Assembly (NCBI GenBank): GCA_037127315.1
Contig: JBBBDQ010001186.1
Location: 3,492,501-3,556,500 of the forward strand
From: Ascarosepion bandense
Taxonomy: Eukaryota; Mollusca; Cephalopoda; Sepiida; Sepiidae
Length of the DNA stretch: 64,000 bases
Direction: 5' to 3'
Shown: positions 1-10,250 of the stretch, in pieces
Layout of the letters: the number at the start of each line of letters is the position of its first letter
Numbering within the stretch: position 1 is the stretch's first letter
Position numbers and translations under genes: made by a program
Notes under the pieces: model-generated
The model's input: the letters and a program-made list of their open reading frames with translations, nothing else
Databases searched by the model: none
Told to the model about the DNA's origin: nothing

Positions 1-719
1 TGAAAAATGTATAGAAATGTATTGGCACATTTGTTTACGTTGTAGCTCTTGTTTCCAAGTGATTAAATCTCCGAAGCGAAAATGTGAAATGAGTTCCTAA
101 ATCTAAGGAAGGACAGGATATTTGCAGATTATTATATAACAGGTTTTTCATTCTGTCTTGACAGTTTGAGAAAACTCCCCCTGGATAAAATCTCTCAACA
201 ACTCTCGTTGTTTTTGATTTTTGGTTTAATTTAACCACGCCAATATTGCCACGCAAAATATCGAAGTTGGCAACTTTGGTAAACTGATTTGCACATGCGT
301 GAATTATATTTAAGATGGCGGAGTTATCGCTTGAAATTGAAATGCGTTGAAGCGAATATAATATATTCAAGGTACGGGTTTCAAGTCTTAAATGGAATGA
401 TAATGGAGGGGAACACGGCAAGAATTGGTTAAATGTCCAGTATTTTGCGTTTATATTCAGATAATGCAAGCATTCGATTAGGCTTTGAATTGCAAAACTA
501 TTCAAAGAAGGTACAAGTTCTTGTCACGTGAGATGAGGGGAGCCAATTGCGTGTCACTGCGCTTTCATATTTTAAATATATTAATATTGATGCGAGAGTG
601 TTACAATTGGGTGTTTATTAATATAGTATCATCTTCTGCTTTCAGATAATTCTATTATTAGAACTCTTTAACCCTTACCATGCTCGTAAGTTACGCCCTG
701 CAGATACCTCATGAATAAT
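1..719. other. Unassigned AT-rich sequence
   Basis: No repeat family or gene recognised. The longest open frame (35-505, minus, 156 codons) has no signature I recognise and no supporting codon or splice evidence, so I do not call it a gene. A short AAGATGGCGG string near 311-321 resembles a YY1-type site but stands alone. Confidence 0.4.
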
Positions 720-1871
720 GGGCTATTCCGTTTATAATCGTATAGAAAGACGGAAAAGACATATCATAAACGCTACTTGGTTTCAGTGAGGAAATGAATG
801 AAAGAAAGAATGAAATAGAGAGAGGATAAGAAAGAAAGAAAGAAGGGAAGGTAGAAGTGCATAGTGTCTCTTGCTAATATGCGGCTTGTGGTGCAGTGGA
901 TATCGACTCGGAATGACAAATCGGGAAGTCGAGTTCGAATTCCAGTTGAATTCCTTGCATTCACTTACGCACAAATACCCTTGAGAAAGGTATTAATCCG
1001 TCTCTTCCCTCCGGTTATGGGTTAAATAACTGGACAGATTGAGTTTCTATAGCCTTGGCTGGCAACTAGTTTATCGCAGAATGTAATGGCAACCTACTGT
1101 GGGATAATCTTCTGCCCAGTCAGACATGTCTCTTTCGAAACATGATTGCCCAAAGCGTGTTTCACGTATGCCACTTAACTGAATGACGTTTTGATTACGC
1201 GAGAAAAAGAAAAGACATATTAGAGACGCTACTTGCTTTTAGTGAGAAAATAAAAGAAAAACTTAAAGAAAGAGAGAATAAAAAGAAAGAAAGAAAGAAA
1301 GAAAGAAAAAAATGAAAGAAAGAAGGAAAGGAGGAAGGAAGAAGTGTATAGTGTCTCTTGCCAATACATCATAAATTTTAGACTATTATGTCTTGATTAC
1401 GCGAAAAAACAAAAAAAAACATGTCGAAGACGCTACTTGGTTTCAGTGAAGAAATGAAAGAAAGAAAGAATGGAAAGAATAAAAAAGAAGAAAAAAAGAA
1501 AGAAAAAAGAAAGAAGGGAAGGTAGAAGTGTATAGTGTCTTTTGCCAGTACATCATAAATTTTAGACTATTACGTCTTGATTACGCGAAAAAACAAAAAA
1601 CATATCAGAGACACTACTTGGTTTCACTGAGGAAATGAATGAAAGAAAGAAAGAATAAAATAGAGAGAGAATAAAAAGAAAGAAAGAAAGAAAGAAAGAA
1701 AGAAGGGAAGGTAGAAGTGGATAGTGTCTCTTGCCAATACATCATAAATGTTAGACTATTCCGTTTTGATTACGTGAGAAAACAAAAGACATGTCAGAGA
1801 CACTACTTGGTTTCAGGGAGAAAATAAAATAAAAAATTAAAGAAAGAGAGAACAAAAAGAAAGAAAGAAAT
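720..1871 (+). repeat. Tandem array of ~185-bp GAAA-rich units
   Basis: Four to five imperfect units repeat the order: TTTTGATTACG, a short A-rich stretch, GAGACGCTACTTGGTTTCAG, a (GAAA)n-rich block, AGGTAGAAGTG, TAGTGTCTCTTGCCAATA, and TAGACTATT. Unit starts lie near 725, 1187, 1390, 1567 and 1763. The (GAAA)n part varies most in length between units. A SINE interrupts the first unit. Single relics of the same unit are at 29.34, 30.69 and 35.59 kb, so the unit is a dispersed repeat that was amplified in tandem here. Confidence 0.8.
882..1188 (+). mobile_element. tRNA-derived SINE (cephalopod-type long core)
   Basis: It has a tRNA-like head with a B-box-like GAGTTCGAATTCCAG, followed by the long core shared by all SINE copies here: CACTTACGCACAAATACCC, GGTATTAATCCGTCTCTTCC, ATGGGTTAAATAACTGGAC, TAGCCTTGGCTGGCAAC. 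The 3' half contains a CATGTCTCTTTCG-type hairpin and ends ACTTAACTGAATGAC. It is inserted in the GAAA-rich tandem repeat, with part of one unit missing at the junction. It resembles the tRNA-related SINE superfamily described from squid and cuttlefish (Ceph-SINEs); this assignment is from memory of structure, not from alignment. Confidence 0.85.
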
Positions 1872-2315
1872 TAAATCCGTGTTTTATGTCTGTTTCAGTG
1901 GAATAGAATAAATGTCAATGAAAATATTTTAATTTGCACCACCTTACTTCTTAAAATAATGACGAGCATTCATATTTTTTTTTTTTGTTATTGCAATATT
2001 TTATAAAAGTTGTTACGACCAGATATTAATGTTGTGATACGGGAAGTTGTTTTCGTAGAACTCACTATGAGCTTACACAATCTTAAGAACCAAGCTTCAT
2101 TACAAAATTAAAACAGGAAAAGTCTTAATTTTTACGGTTATTTCTAGTGTGGCTGCATTTCTATAGTTGACTGGTTTTGACGCATCCAAATCCTAGTTCG
2201 CATCTTGGTTACTCTCAAAATCATAAATTCTTTTTAATATAAATCAAATTTTTAAAAAAATAGTAGCGAATGATAAATTATATCCAAATTTTAAACTATT
2301 TGCCATGTCTTTTTG
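1872..2315. other. Unassigned AT-rich spacer
   Basis: No repeat or coding signal recognised between the GAAA-rich array and the RTE 3' end. Confidence 0.4.
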
Positions 2316-2317
2316 GG

Positions 2318-4500
2318 AAGTAGGTGATCATGGCCTTCCACGTCTCCATATCCCTGGTGGCTCTTATGCTTTATCCTGTTAAACTACGCAACACCTGTTC
2401 TGCAGCCACCTGCTCAGTCCATTCAAATATGTTATCTCAATCTCTTTTACTCTCTATCTGGCCTGTTAGTATCAGGTTCTCCAAGCCCTCCTTCCTTATT
2501 GCATGTCCCAGAAACTTTAGCTGTCTCTTCCTGATGCTCAGTATTAATTTCCTTTTCGTTTCCATTCTTTTCAAAACCTCATCATTGCTCACATGTTCCT
2601 TCCATGATATTCGCAGCATCTTACTTCAGAACCACATTTCAATTACTTAAAGTTTTTCTTTCATCTTCGATGCTATTGTCCAGTATTTACTACCATATTG
2701 AAGAACTGACATCACATAGCAATCCCGTACTCTCTTTATTGTTTCTAGGAAAAATTTCCAGTCTCTTAATACTCTACTCGGCTTCTGAAATGCGTCCTTC
2801 ACCATGCCAACTCGCCTTCAGATCTCTGTGTCGAAATTTTACGTCTTCTGTTAGAACACTTCGCAGGTATTTGTATATTTGTACCTGCTTGATTTTAGTA
2901 TCCTCCACCTGTACTTGGCATTTTGGGCTGCTCCTTTTGCTGATGACAATGCATTCGGTTTTCTTGCAGTTTATTTGTAGTCCTTTCTTGCCTCTCTCCT
3001 CAGCCAACTTCTGTAGGAGATCTTGTAGCTTTCTGTGTCTGCAATTAGCACTGTATCATCTGCGTACCTTATGTTGCTGAAATGACAAATCCTCGCATAA
3101 CATTTAGGGTCCTTAGAATAGTGCCACTGTACAAGTTGAATAGATCCGGTGAAAAGACATACTTTCTATCTTTGTATAACTGCTGAATTCGGTGCCTGTC
3201 CGCATGCAGGCGGTTTGCTGCCAGTAGAGATTCTTGATTACACTTGTGTCTTTCCCAAATATGTCGATGTTGCTGAGCATCACCATCAATGTTTGTGGCG
3301 TATTTTATTGAACGCCTTTGCATAATTGATGAAACATAGGTACACGTCCTTCTCCATTTATATATCCCATTCGGAGAGCATCCTAATCATAAATATTGCA
3401 TTCCTTGTTCCAGTGTCTTTGATGAAACCGCACTGTTCTTGTTCTATCTCTGGCCTGATTATGCTTCTCGCTCTATTCATCAGGGTTCGGACAATCAGTT
3501 TTGCCATGTGGCTCATTAAACTGATTGTTCGGTGGAGTTCGCACTCGTTTGCACCTGGCTTCTTAGGCAGTGCTATGAAAATTGACTTGCTTAGTTCGTC
3601 TGGTATTACACTACTATTATAAATTTAATTTATAATTTCTGTAATTTTCTCTACGCCGAATTCTTCCAGGGCTGTCAGCAGATCTAATACAACGCCGTCT
3701 GGTCCAGCTGCTTTGTTTCTATTTAGGTTGTCATTGCAGCTTCCACTTCGGATTTTAATATTTCCGGTCCGTCCTCATCTTTGTGTATTATTGGTTGCTC
3801 TCTCTCTCTCTCTTCGAGGAAAAGATCTTTTATATATTTTTTCCATCACTGGAGTATTTCCTCTTTCTCCAATATTGATCGTTCCATCCTTGGATTTTAT
3901 ATATCCTGTTGAGGAGCAGGCTTTTTGTCCTGTTATTTTTCTTATTTCTTTATGCATGTCTGCTTTATTAGTCCTGCTCACTCTCTCTACTTCTGCACAT
4001 TTATTGTTGAGCCATTCCTCTATAGCCTGTCTGCATTTGATCCTTATTTCCTTGTGTAGTTTTCTTTATTCCATTCCATATTTTAGCATCATTTTCTGTC
4101 TCCTTTGCATCATGTCGAGAATCTCTTCAGTCATCCACTCGTTTTTTCTTCTGCGTTTGATTTTCTTTGGGGCAATGTTGTTTACTGATGTCCACTAGCG
4201 CTTCCTTTAGTGAGTCCCATTTTGATTTTCCTTTTTCAATTCGTTCTTCGTATTTGTTTTTCACGCTGTTTGTGTATTCTTTCTGCAGGTTGAGGTCATT
4301 CACGAGCGTATTGTATTGCAGCCTTGGTGCGGCACTAGGCTTCTTCATCCTCCGGAGTTTCACCCTTAGTTTGCACATGAATGGGAGGTGGTCGTTTCCA
4401 CAGTAGGCACTTGGATAGGTTTTGCATTGAACCACTGCATTTCTGAATCTTCGTCTCTTCTTGAATGCAAGCCTGACGGCCACATATTCAAATTGGTTCC
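2318..4500 (-). mobile_element. RTE-type LINE, 5'-truncated, decayed (CFDP2/BovB-like EN-RT)
   Basis: Read on the minus strand, this runs from the end of the apurinic endonuclease domain (NDHLPFMCKLRV, a variant of the SDH motif, near 4.35-4.4 kb) through a linker and reverse transcriptase to the C-terminus. The RT catalytic motif reads RYADDTVLIA at about 3040-3069. The conserved C-terminal blocks ISWKEHVSNDEVL and RKRQLKFLGHA lie near 2.5-2.6 kb. Stops and frameshifts break it into at least six frames, so it is dead. The 3' end is near 2320. The 5' end stops at the junction with a 5S/tRNA SINE at about 4497. It is collinear with the copy at 41.46-43.69 kb. In annotated animal genomes this protein type is often labelled craniofacial development protein 2-like; clade assignment is from family knowledge. 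Confidence 0.88.
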
Positions 4501-4668
4501 GTAGGATTACCAAAGTTAAGCAATGTCGAACCTGGTCAGTACCAAGATGGGTGAGAACTTGGAATACCAGGTGCTGGAAGCTTGGATGTGTGGATATTGT
4601 AATGGATAATGTCTCGGAATTGTTAATCGGAAAGCCGAGTTCAGATTCATGTTGGGTTCGTTATATTA
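4497..4668 (+). mobile_element. 5S rRNA-headed / tRNA composite SINE, truncated
   Basis: The first part (about 4502-4583) matches the 3' two thirds of a metazoan 5S rRNA, with ACCAAAGTTAAGCAATGTCG, CCTGGTCAGTACC and GGAATACCAGGTGCTG. It is followed directly by a diverged tRNA-SINE head with AATCGGAAAGCCGAGTTCAG. The 5' end of the 5S is missing at the junction with the RTE element. Two more 5S heads lie at 24.07 and 36.14 kb. Confidence 0.8.
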
Positions 4669-4681
4669 AGGATGTGCGTTG

Positions 4682-5444
4682 TTTGAGTTTTGTTTAACGG
4701 CATATCAACACCTCTGTGGGTTATTTAATGCCAAAAGGTAGGGTTTTCAGTTATTTTTTATACTCGGTTATCCTGAGAAGGTTGATTTAGTCAGTTTTTG
4801 AGATATTTTTTTTTAATTTTAGAAAACTGAAGATATCTTCTCGTTTTGTATTAAAAATGTATATATTCTTCATTCAAAAATGTATTATGGCAATACTTTT
4901 TCCTTCAAAAATGGGTTATGGTAATAAGTTTTCCTACAAAAATGGGTTATGGCAATATTTTTCTTTTTCAAAAATGGGTTATGGCAATTTTTTTTTCAAC
5001 AATGGGTTATGGCAATATTTTTTTTCTTTCAAAAATAAGTTATAACAATATTTTTCATTAAAAAATGGGTTATGGCAATATTTTTTCCCTTCAAAAATGG
5101 GTTATGGCAATATGTTTTCCTTCAAAAATGAGTTATAGCAATATTTTTTCCTTCAAAAATGGGTTATGGCAATATCTTTTTCTTTCAAAAATGGATTATG
5201 GTAATAATATTTCTTTCAAAAACGCATATTTTTCTATAAAAGTCCGTTTTTACACCTTCATAACGCTTCGACCCTAGCCCGGGTGTCAACTATTTGCCGA
5301 TAGCTTGGTCCCTAACAGGTGCTACCACTCCAGGTCAGAGTGGACCTGAGAACAACAGTAATTAAGAGGTGGTTCCATGCTCCTCACAACCACCCAATCA
5401 AAGGCCTTGCTGCTGGATGCAGTTTAATGTCATACCCGGAACAA
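4682..5444 (-). mobile_element. TCAAAC-tailed retroposon with expanded internal minisatellite
   Basis: On the minus strand it starts with a conserved ~200-bp head (GGCAGCAAGGCC, ACCTCTTAATT, CCAACAGGT-type blocks), then an A/T-rich middle, then GGCATTAAATAACCCACAG, and ends AAACAAAACTCAAAC. Flanks carry an 11-bp near-identical target duplication, GATGTGCGTTG (4671-4681) and GATGTGCTTTG (5445-5455), inside a SINE 5' head. At 763 bp it is longer than its relatives because of the internal array at 4850-5225. No ORF of its own; it looks like a non-autonomous retroposon. Confidence 0.75.
4850..5225 (+). repeat. Minisatellite of ~30-bp units inside the TCAAAC retroposon
   Basis: About a dozen units of the form CAAAAATGGGTTATGGCAAT followed by an ATTTTTTCCTT-type spacer. 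Other copies of the retroposon in this window carry only two to four diverged units, so this array expanded within the element. Confidence 0.85.
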
Positions 5445-5730
5445 GATGTGCTTTGTGGTGCAGTAAATATCAGCTCGCAACGAGAAATCGGAGAGCCGAG
5501 TTCGAATTCTAGTTGAATTAATTTTATTCACTTACTCGCAAATGCCCTTGGGAAAAGTATTAATTCGTCGCTTCTTCTTTCAGCTATTGGGTTCTATAGG
5601 CTTGGCAACCAGTCTAATGTAGAAAGTAAAGGCAAACTATCGCGGGAAAATTTTCTGCCCAATCAGTCATGTCTTTTTCAAGACATGACCGACCAATTGT
5701 GTATCACGTATGGCATTTAACTGGCTGACT
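5445..5730 (+). mobile_element. tRNA-derived SINE (diverged subfamily)
   Basis: Head with GGAGAGCCGAGTTCGAATTC and a core with variant blocks CGCAAATGCCCTTGGG and TTAATTCGTCGCTTC, ending TTAACTGGCTGACTGAT. Its 5' head is the target of the adjoining TCAAAC retroposon. The same subfamily variants occur in the SINE fragment at 8.34 kb. Confidence 0.85.
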
Positions 5731-5872
5731 GATACTAACACAAAATTCCCTTGGAAAAGGTATGAATTCAACTGTTCTACTCTCAGCTATGGGTTAATTA
5801 GTAGAATTTGTATCGCTATAATCATTATTATCTAAAAACAGATTAACTTTAATTATATAAAATACTAACAGT
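5731..5872 (+). repeat. SINE-linked 3' segment (shared with 7.0-7.1 kb)
   Basis: The segment with GAATTCAACTG, CTCTACTC, AGCTATGGGTTAATTA and GAATTTGTATC follows SINEs both here and at about 7003-7110, so it is either part of a longer SINE variant or was duplicated with it. Confidence 0.55.
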
Positions 5873-6240
5873 AAGGCCGGCGTTGCTCGGGTGTAATGAA
5901 AGCTTTAAAACTAATCCATGGTTCTGGAGCTCAGGCTCTTTGCAAGTTGGCACGAAAGATTAAAAAAGCAATAGTTGTTTCCAGTTAAAGCGAAACCGTA
6001 TACTGAAAGATAAATGAATGGATGTAAGTCAAATTTTGATTTCCTGGTATCGATATCAAATAAGCTTTTTCGTCGTAAACTGAATTTTGAAGGCTAAATA
6101 AGTCCTCTGAGTAAATGGTACCATGGCTGAGGCTAAGAACTACAATAATACCTACTTAGAATCAGACCCAAAGCAAAAACTAAAATAAAAAGGCTGAAAA
6201 AATACAGACATACAAGCAGATAAACAAACACACACACAAA
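5873..6240 (+). repeat. Dispersed repeat with CGGCGTTGCTCGGG start (5' part)
   Basis: Begins AAGGCCGGCGTTGCTCGGGT and matches 31.985-32.30 kb over about 300 bp, with shared blocks such as GAAAGCTTTAAAACTAATCC and ATAAGTCCTCTGAGTAAATG. It looks like the UTR of an old non-LTR element. A CA-rich stretch and a (TA)n run separate it from the 3' part. Confidence 0.65.
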
Positions 6241-6251
6241 CATCTTGCCTT

Positions 6252-6252
6252 T

Positions 6253-6283
<31 letters not shown>

Positions 6284-6284
6284 T
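6252..6284. repeat. (TA)n microsatellite
   Basis: Perfect TA dinucleotide run. Confidence 0.95.
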
Positions 6285-6605
6285 ATCGATTTTCTGCACT
6301 ATTGTAAAAACTGCAACCTTGAAACTTCTGAATATCGTTTCTTATGTCTTTGTTTATGAGTGTATCAGGTTTGATTAAAATCGGACCACTCCTTCTATAA
6401 CCCGGTTTTTTCGATTATTGATTTTCAATATTTATCGGAGGTACCTCGACACAAAACCTAGCTAAGAACATTCGCAGACGCTTATAGTACAACTGTGTAA
6501 ATTTTCAAGAAAATCGGTTCAGCCGTTTTGGAGTCTATAGGTAACGGATACACACACACAGACACACACACACAGAGACAAAGTTTCATTTATAAATAAG
6601 TTTAG
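6285..6605 (+). repeat. Dispersed repeat, LINE-UTR-like 3' end
   Basis: Contains TTTCAAGAAAATCGGTTCAG, CCGTTTTGGAGTCTATAGGT and a CA-rich stretch before ATAAATAAGTTTAGAT. It is closely matched at 34.445-34.785 kb. The motif order resembles the 3' UTR and terminus of invertebrate non-LTR elements. Confidence 0.65.
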
Positions 6606-6694
6606 ATTGATATCTATGTTCCGGTATTATGTAGTTCGTAGAAGTTGCTAAACAGTAACAACCAACTGATCCCGAATGCAAACGGTTGAAGGGG

Positions 6695-7003
6695 AAGTGC
6701 GCTGTGGTACAGTGGATATCGACTCGGAACGAGAAGCCAAGGAGCCGAGTTCGAATTCCAGTTGAATCCATTGTATTCACTTACGCGCAAATACCCTTGG
6801 GAAAGGTATTAATCCGTCTCTTCCTTCCAGTTATGGGTTAAATAGCAGGACAGATTGGGTTCTATAGCCTTGGTCGGCAACCAGTCTACCGCAGAAAGCA
6901 ATGGCAACCTAGTGCGGGATAATCTTCTGCCCAGTCAGTCATGTCTCTTTCGAGACATGATCGCCCAAGCGTGTATCACGTATGGCACTTAACTGAATGA
7001 TGA
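6695..7003 (+). mobile_element. tRNA-derived SINE
   Basis: Full length: head TGTGGTACAGTGGATATCGA, B-box-like GAGTTCGAATTCCAG, complete core, ending CACTTAACTGAATGATGAAT. It shares diagnostic variants (GAGAAGCC, TTGAATCCATTGTATTC, AAATAGCAGG, CCTAGTGCGGG) with the copy at 22.09 kb, which marks a subfamily. Flanks at about 6605-6665 and 7105-7165 are similar to each other, suggesting a local duplication rather than a simple insertion. Confidence 0.9.
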
Positions 7004-7165
7004 ATTCAACTGCTCTACTCCAAGCTATGAGTTAATTAATCGAATTTGTATCTAAAAAAATATCATTATCTAAAAAAATTAACTTACATTGTGTAAAATA
7101 TATTTAGATTTCGGCATTATGTAATTCATAACAGTAACAAACAACTTATTATGAATGCAAATATG

Positions 7166-7469
7166 AAACAAATTTCATTCAATGTGGAGACCCATATATT
7201 TTGTCCAGTTCCTTGGGTTTTACTACTAACGTAAAAACTTTCCTCTGGGACAGTGACGATAACTTAAGAACATTGCAAAAGTTTTATTCTATTCTCTTAA
7301 TATTTATATCATTCGACAAAATATTTGAGACGTTAAAGAGGAAGAGATATCAGCTTCCTCATTTCACGACAAAACATTTATGATGTAAAAGAGGAAACAC
7401 GTATGGGGAAAAAAATTATATTTCTACTCTGTCGCTTTCTCTTTAGTAGAGTGGGGTGATACTGTGTGA
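7166..7469. other. Unassigned spacer
   Basis: No recognisable feature. Confidence 0.35.
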
Positions 7470-7535
7470 CAAACGGAGAGTGCAGTATTTACATGATTCG
7501 GACTATTGTCCTCATCTTTATGCCATTTGTACGAC

Positions 7536-7568
7536 GTTTCGACCGTTGTATGCTCCAGCTTTCTTCAG
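7536..7568 (-). ncRNA. Hammerhead-like core, family E
   Basis: On the minus strand CTGAAGA (7568-7562) is followed by a pairing segment and GAAACGTC (to 7533). The predicted stem is GCTG with CGGT (two G-U wobbles). GTC lies directly after GAAAC, leaving almost no helix III. Confidence 0.35.
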
Positions 7569-7724
7569 GTGCTAGGAATTTCGAACCGAAACCTGCTGTA
7601 TCCTGGTATTGAAGTCACAACTCTAAGAGTGGTGAACCAGTAAGAGGGAGATAACTCATGACGTCAAATCGATTATATACCCCTGTGATTGTAATAAATG
7701 GTTCGGTTCGAAATTCTTAGCACC

Positions 7725-7760
7725 TGAAGAAGGCCGCAGCGTACAACGGCCGAAACGTCG
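7725..7760 (+). ncRNA. Hammerhead-like core, family E
   Basis: CTGAAGA at 7725-7731, then a hairpin with perfect GGCCG/CGGCC stem, then GAAACGTC at 7753-7760. It matches the CUGANGA...GAAA core order. Cleavage activity is unknown, and helix III is absent or one base pair in this monomer. Confidence 0.4.
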
Positions 7761-8004
7761 TATAAATGGTAACAATGATGAGGACAATAGCCCGAATAAT
7801 ATAAATACTGTAAATAGTACCTCATCACAGAAACATAGACAAATATACTAAACGGAGAGTGATGTTATGCCTCGTTACAAGATTTTATTTTCTTCCGCTT
7901 GCAGTGGCCAAGAATCAAATTCCCAATATTTTGTGTCAAGTTACAGGTTTGGATTACTTAACCAAACCTTTATCCACTAAACCAGGCGAGTTGCTAAAGT
8001 TAAT

Positions 8005-9225
8005 TTTTATCGATTATGCAAAGGCGTTCAATAAAATACGCCACAAAAATTGATGGTGATGCTCAGCAACATCGACATATTTGGGAAAGATATAAGTGTA
8101 ATCAAGAATCTCTACTGGCAGCAAACCGCCTGCATGCGGACAAGCACCGAATTCAGCATATATACAAAGATAAAATGGGGCGTAAAACAAGGATGTGCCT
8201 TTTCAGCAGATCTTTTCAACTTGTACAGCAAGACTAATCTGAAGAACCTAGATGTTATGCCAGAATGTGTCATCGGAGGCTACAATTTGAACAACATAAG
8301 GTACGCAGATGATACAGTGCTGATAGCAGACACAGAAAGGAAACTTAAATTATTTTTATTCACTTACTCGCAAATACCATTGGGAAAAGTATTAATTCGT
8401 CGCTTCTTTCAGCTATTGGGTTCGATAGACTTGGCAACCAGTCTAATGTAGAAAGTAAAGGCAACTTATCGCGGGAATATTTCATACAGAAGTTAGCTGA
8501 AAAGAATGACAAGAAAGGACTACAAATAAACTGCAAGAAAACCGAATGCATTGTCATCAGCAAAAAGAGCAGCCCAAAATGCCAATTACAGGTGGGGGAT
8601 ACTAAAATCAAGCAAGCACAAAAGTCTAAATACCTGGAAAGTGTTCAAACAGGAGACGGAAAGTGCAACACGGTGATCCAAAGACGAATTGGCAAGGTGA
8701 AGAACGCATTGCAGGAGCTGAGAAGAGTATTAAAAACAGGAAAGTTTCACTAGGAACAAAGAAGAGAGTACTGGATTGCTATGTGATGTCAGTTATTCAA
8801 TATGGCAGTAAATGCTGGACAATATCATCAAAGATGAAGGAAAAACTTGAAGCAACTGAAATGTGGTTCTACAGAAGGATGCTGTGAATATCATGGATCG
8901 AGCATGTGAGCAATGATGAGGTTTTGGAAAAGGATGAAAATGAAAAGGAAATTAATACTGAGCATCAGGAAGAGACAGCTAAAGTTTCTGAGACATGCAA
9001 TGAGGAAGGAGGTCTTCCAGAACCTGATACTAACGGGCTAGATAGCGGGAAAAAGAGACAGAGAAAAACAGCGGATACCATATTTAAAGGGCCTGAGCAG
9101 GTGAATGACAGGTCGGGGGTTTGCGTGGTGTAACAGGAGAAAGCGTGCTAAGAGCCACCAGGGATCTGGAGACGTGGAAAGCCATAATCGCCTACGTCAT
9201 TAAGGGGCAGGGCACATCGAAGAAG
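8005..9225 (+). mobile_element. RTE-type LINE, 3' half, interrupted by a SINE fragment
   Basis: Reverse transcriptase from IDYAKAFNKIRHK (about 8013) through MVMLSNIDIFGKD, GVKQGCAFSADLFNLYS and the catalytic IRYADDTVLIADTE (about 8297-8336). After a 145-bp insert it resumes with LAEKNDKKGLQINCKKTEC, then YVMSVIQYGSKCWTISSKMK, ISWIEHVSNDEVLE and the C-terminal blocks. It ends near 9220 with a (GAA)n tail. It contains frameshifts and stops. Same family as 2.3-4.5 and 41.5-43.7 kb; the endonuclease half is missing. Confidence 0.9.
8344..8487 (+). mobile_element. Internal SINE fragment inside the RTE reverse transcriptase
   Basis: The core from TTATTCACTTACTCGCAAAT to TATCGCGGGAATATTT sits immediately after TERKLK codons of the RTE RT. 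Both the tRNA head and the 3' end are missing. Variants match the subfamily at 5.45 kb. Confidence 0.8.
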
Positions 9226-9602
9226 AAGAAGGGAAATAATTGAAAGTGGGGTAACCCGAAAGTTTATGGCATGTAGAACTAGAACAATCTACCCCCGTGG
9301 ACGAAATAAAGAGTTCAATTTTCCAACGTATGTCACCTGAAGAAAGCCGGAGGGTTCAACCGCCAAAACATCGTGTATATGGTAATAAAGATAAGTACAA
9401 CGTTTTGAACGATATAAATAGTGTAAATAGTTACAATATCTCATCTTAGAAATATAAACAGATCCTGAAGAAGTGCTAGAGCGTATAACGTCCTAAACAT
9501 CGTGAATATGGCAATAATGATGCAGACAACGTTCCGAAGGATGTAAATAGTGTGAATAATTACAATATCTCATTTCAGAAATAAAGACAGTTACTGAAGA
9601 AG

Positions 9603-10216
9603 TAACTGTGCCTTGCGGTGCAGTGGATATCGGCTCGAAACGAGAAATCGGGGAGCCAAGTTCGAATTCCAGTTGAATTCATTGCATTCACTTACGCGCA
9701 AATACCCTTGGGAAAGGTATTAATCCGTCTCTTCCTTCCAATTATGGGTTAAATAATAGGACAGAATGGGTTCTATAGCCTTGGTCGGCAACCAGTCTAC
9801 CGCAGAAAGCAATGGCAACCTACTGAGGGATAATCTTCTGCCCAGTCAGTCATGTCTCTTTCGAGACATGATCGCCCAAGCGTGTTTCATGTATGGCACT
9901 TAACTGACTGACTGAATATAATAGTTGGAATAATGATTAAGGCTTATATTGGTCATAAAGTGGGGGATCAGTTTATTACTTCATAACAATAGGAAACCGA
10001 TCCCCCACTAATTTCTACATAATAATATAATAGATTTCTTTTCCCTTTACCTATGAGTCAAATAACAGGACAGATTGGGTTCTATAGCCTTGGTCGGCAA
10101 CCAGTCTACCGCAGAAAGCAATGGCAACCTGCGGGATAATCTTCTGCCCAGTCAGTCATGTCTCTTTCAAGACATGAACGCCTAAGCGTGTATCACGTAT
10201 GGCACTTAACTGACTG
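9603..10216 (+). mobile_element. Dimeric tRNA-SINE with hairpin linker
   Basis: A full SINE (head at 9615, ending TTAACTGACTGACTGA at 9917) is followed by a ~125-bp linker and a second, headless core from TATGAGTCAAATAACAGGAC to a second ACTGACTGACTGA. The linker holds an inverted repeat, GGGGGATCAGTTT (9962-9974) against AAACCGATCCCCC (9994-10006). Flanking ACTGAAGAAG at 9593-9602 and 10217-10226 is a 10-bp target duplication, which shows that the dimer inserted as one unit. Confidence 0.85.
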
Positions 10217-10217
10217 A

Positions 10218-10250
10218 CTGAAGAAGGCCGGAGCGTACAAGGTCCGAAAT
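10218..10250 (+). ncRNA. Hammerhead-like core, family E (right half of split monomer)
   Basis: CTGAAGA at 10218-10224 and GAAATGTCG at 10246-10254 flank a weak stem. It lies at the SINE 3' junction, so CTGA is shared with the target duplication. Confidence 0.25.

Larger units (their letters stand above)
7470..7856. mobile_element. Inverted pair of family-E repeats (Penelope-like LTR candidate)
   Basis: Two arms in opposite orientation each hold TTCGAAATTC, GCACCTGAAGAA, CGAAACGTCGTA, and a GATGAGGACAATAG-type tail, separated by a unique centre (about 7600-7680). The same sequence recurs at 9.3-10.3, 14.2-14.6, 19.9-20.5 and 21.4-22.0 kb. Inverted terminal copies and a hammerhead-like core are features reported for Penelope-like retroelements; no Penelope reverse transcriptase is seen here, so this is a candidate assignment only. 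Confidence 0.5.

Noticed and set aside
35..505. 156-codon minus-strand open frame
   Set aside because: No recognisable domain, no splice or promoter context, and composition like the surrounding DNA; length is possible by chance over 64 kb on six frames.
2324..4406. Plus-strand frames over the RTE element (also 41.5-43.7 kb)
   Set aside because: They are antisense shadows of RTE codons; the minus strand carries the YADD, EN and C-terminal motifs.
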